A stretch of 5,725 bases of DNA. It comes from an uncultured Lachnospiraceae bacterium (GTDB lineage Bacteria; Bacillota; Clostridia; Lachnospirales; Lachnospiraceae). Position numbers and translations under genes: made by a program. The stretch is from assembly GCA_946633495.1 (NCBI GenBank), contig CAMPAX010000159.1, forward strand, positions 1 through 5,725, given 5' to 3'. This document shows positions 5,678-5,725 of the stretch, one piece after another. Position 1 is the stretch's first letter; the number at the start of each line of letters is the position of its first letter. The notes under the pieces are model-generated. The model had not been told where the DNA came from. It did not search any database and worked only from the letters and a program-made list of their open reading frames with translations.

Positions 5678-5725
5678 ATGATGATAGGGTCAAAAGGTCC
5701 GAGCGACGCGCTTGCGCGGTCGCTT
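5678..5725 (+). CDS. 5' end of a possible divergent gene, cut by the window edge
   Basis: The frame reads MMIGSKGPSDALARSL and is open to the last base. It has AAAGAGG 7 nt upstream (5664-5670) and a good promoter at 5624-5652, so as an expression unit it looks well formed. However, nearly all of the reading frame lies in a GC-rich palindromic stretch that starts with GGGTCAAAAGGTCC. If the inverted arm is completed beyond the window, a TGA would appear in this frame within a few codons, and the ORF would be a by-product of a repeat. I recognise no protein family in 16 residues. Treat it as a genuine gene only if the frame stays open past the palindrome. Confidence 0.28.
   Translation, partial: MMIGSKGPSDALARSL
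5687..5725. repeat. arm and core of a GC-rich palindrome, cut by the window edge
   Basis: Positions 5702-5710 pair with 5715-5724 (one bulged G at 5718) around a CTTG loop at 5711-5714. This is a stem of nine base pairs made almost wholly of G and C. The preceding GGGTCAAAAGGTCC (5687-5700) has no partner inside the window. If its complement follows after 5725, the whole would be a stem of over 20 bp, typical of an interspersed palindromic element or a strong terminator. Confidence 0.55.

Overview
This window looks like a chromosomal segment of a Gram-positive Firmicute, most likely a Clostridia/Lachnospiraceae-type anaerobe. The grounds are strong AGGAGG-like ribosome binding sites, sigma-A type promoters, about half G+C in the coding parts with AT-rich gaps, and the family make-up. 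The taxonomic call is inference from style and gene content, because no rRNA or marker gene is present.

Nearly all of the window is one leftward (minus-strand) gene cluster. Reading in the direction of transcription, from the right, there is a near-consensus promoter (-35 TTGTCA, 17 bp, -10 TATAAT, 5559-5587). It is followed by a leader of about 185 nt that holds a possible small ORF and a hairpin. Then come a MoxR-family AAA+ ATPase (4434-5366), a DUF58 membrane-anchored protein (3296-4336), and a large polytopic membrane protein with an extracellular transglutaminase-like domain (835-3321). After a 97-nt gap follows a single-pass DUF4230 protein (99-737). The first three form the widespread MoxR/DUF58/transglutaminase module. 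DUF58 and the transglutaminase gene overlap, so those two are probably translationally coupled. The usual reading is that the ATPase remodels or activates membrane and extracytoplasmic partners. The exact substrate is unknown in general and cannot be read from this sequence. DUF4230 may be a fourth cistron or an independent gene.

The right edge (about 5599-5725) carries a second, divergent promoter on the + strand (TTGAAA, 17 bp, TATAGT). It is followed by a good ribosome binding site and an ATG whose frame stays open to the window end. That same stretch is one arm of a GC-rich palindrome, so it may be a repeat element or hairpin and not a true gene.

The most interesting local structure is a 47-bp imperfect tandem duplication at the MoxR/DUF58 junction. 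Collapsing it would give a MoxR frame that ends exactly in a GTGA overlap with the DUF58 start. This suggests that a duplication shortened MoxR and separated two formerly overlapping genes. No mobile element, CRISPR array, tRNA or rRNA was seen.
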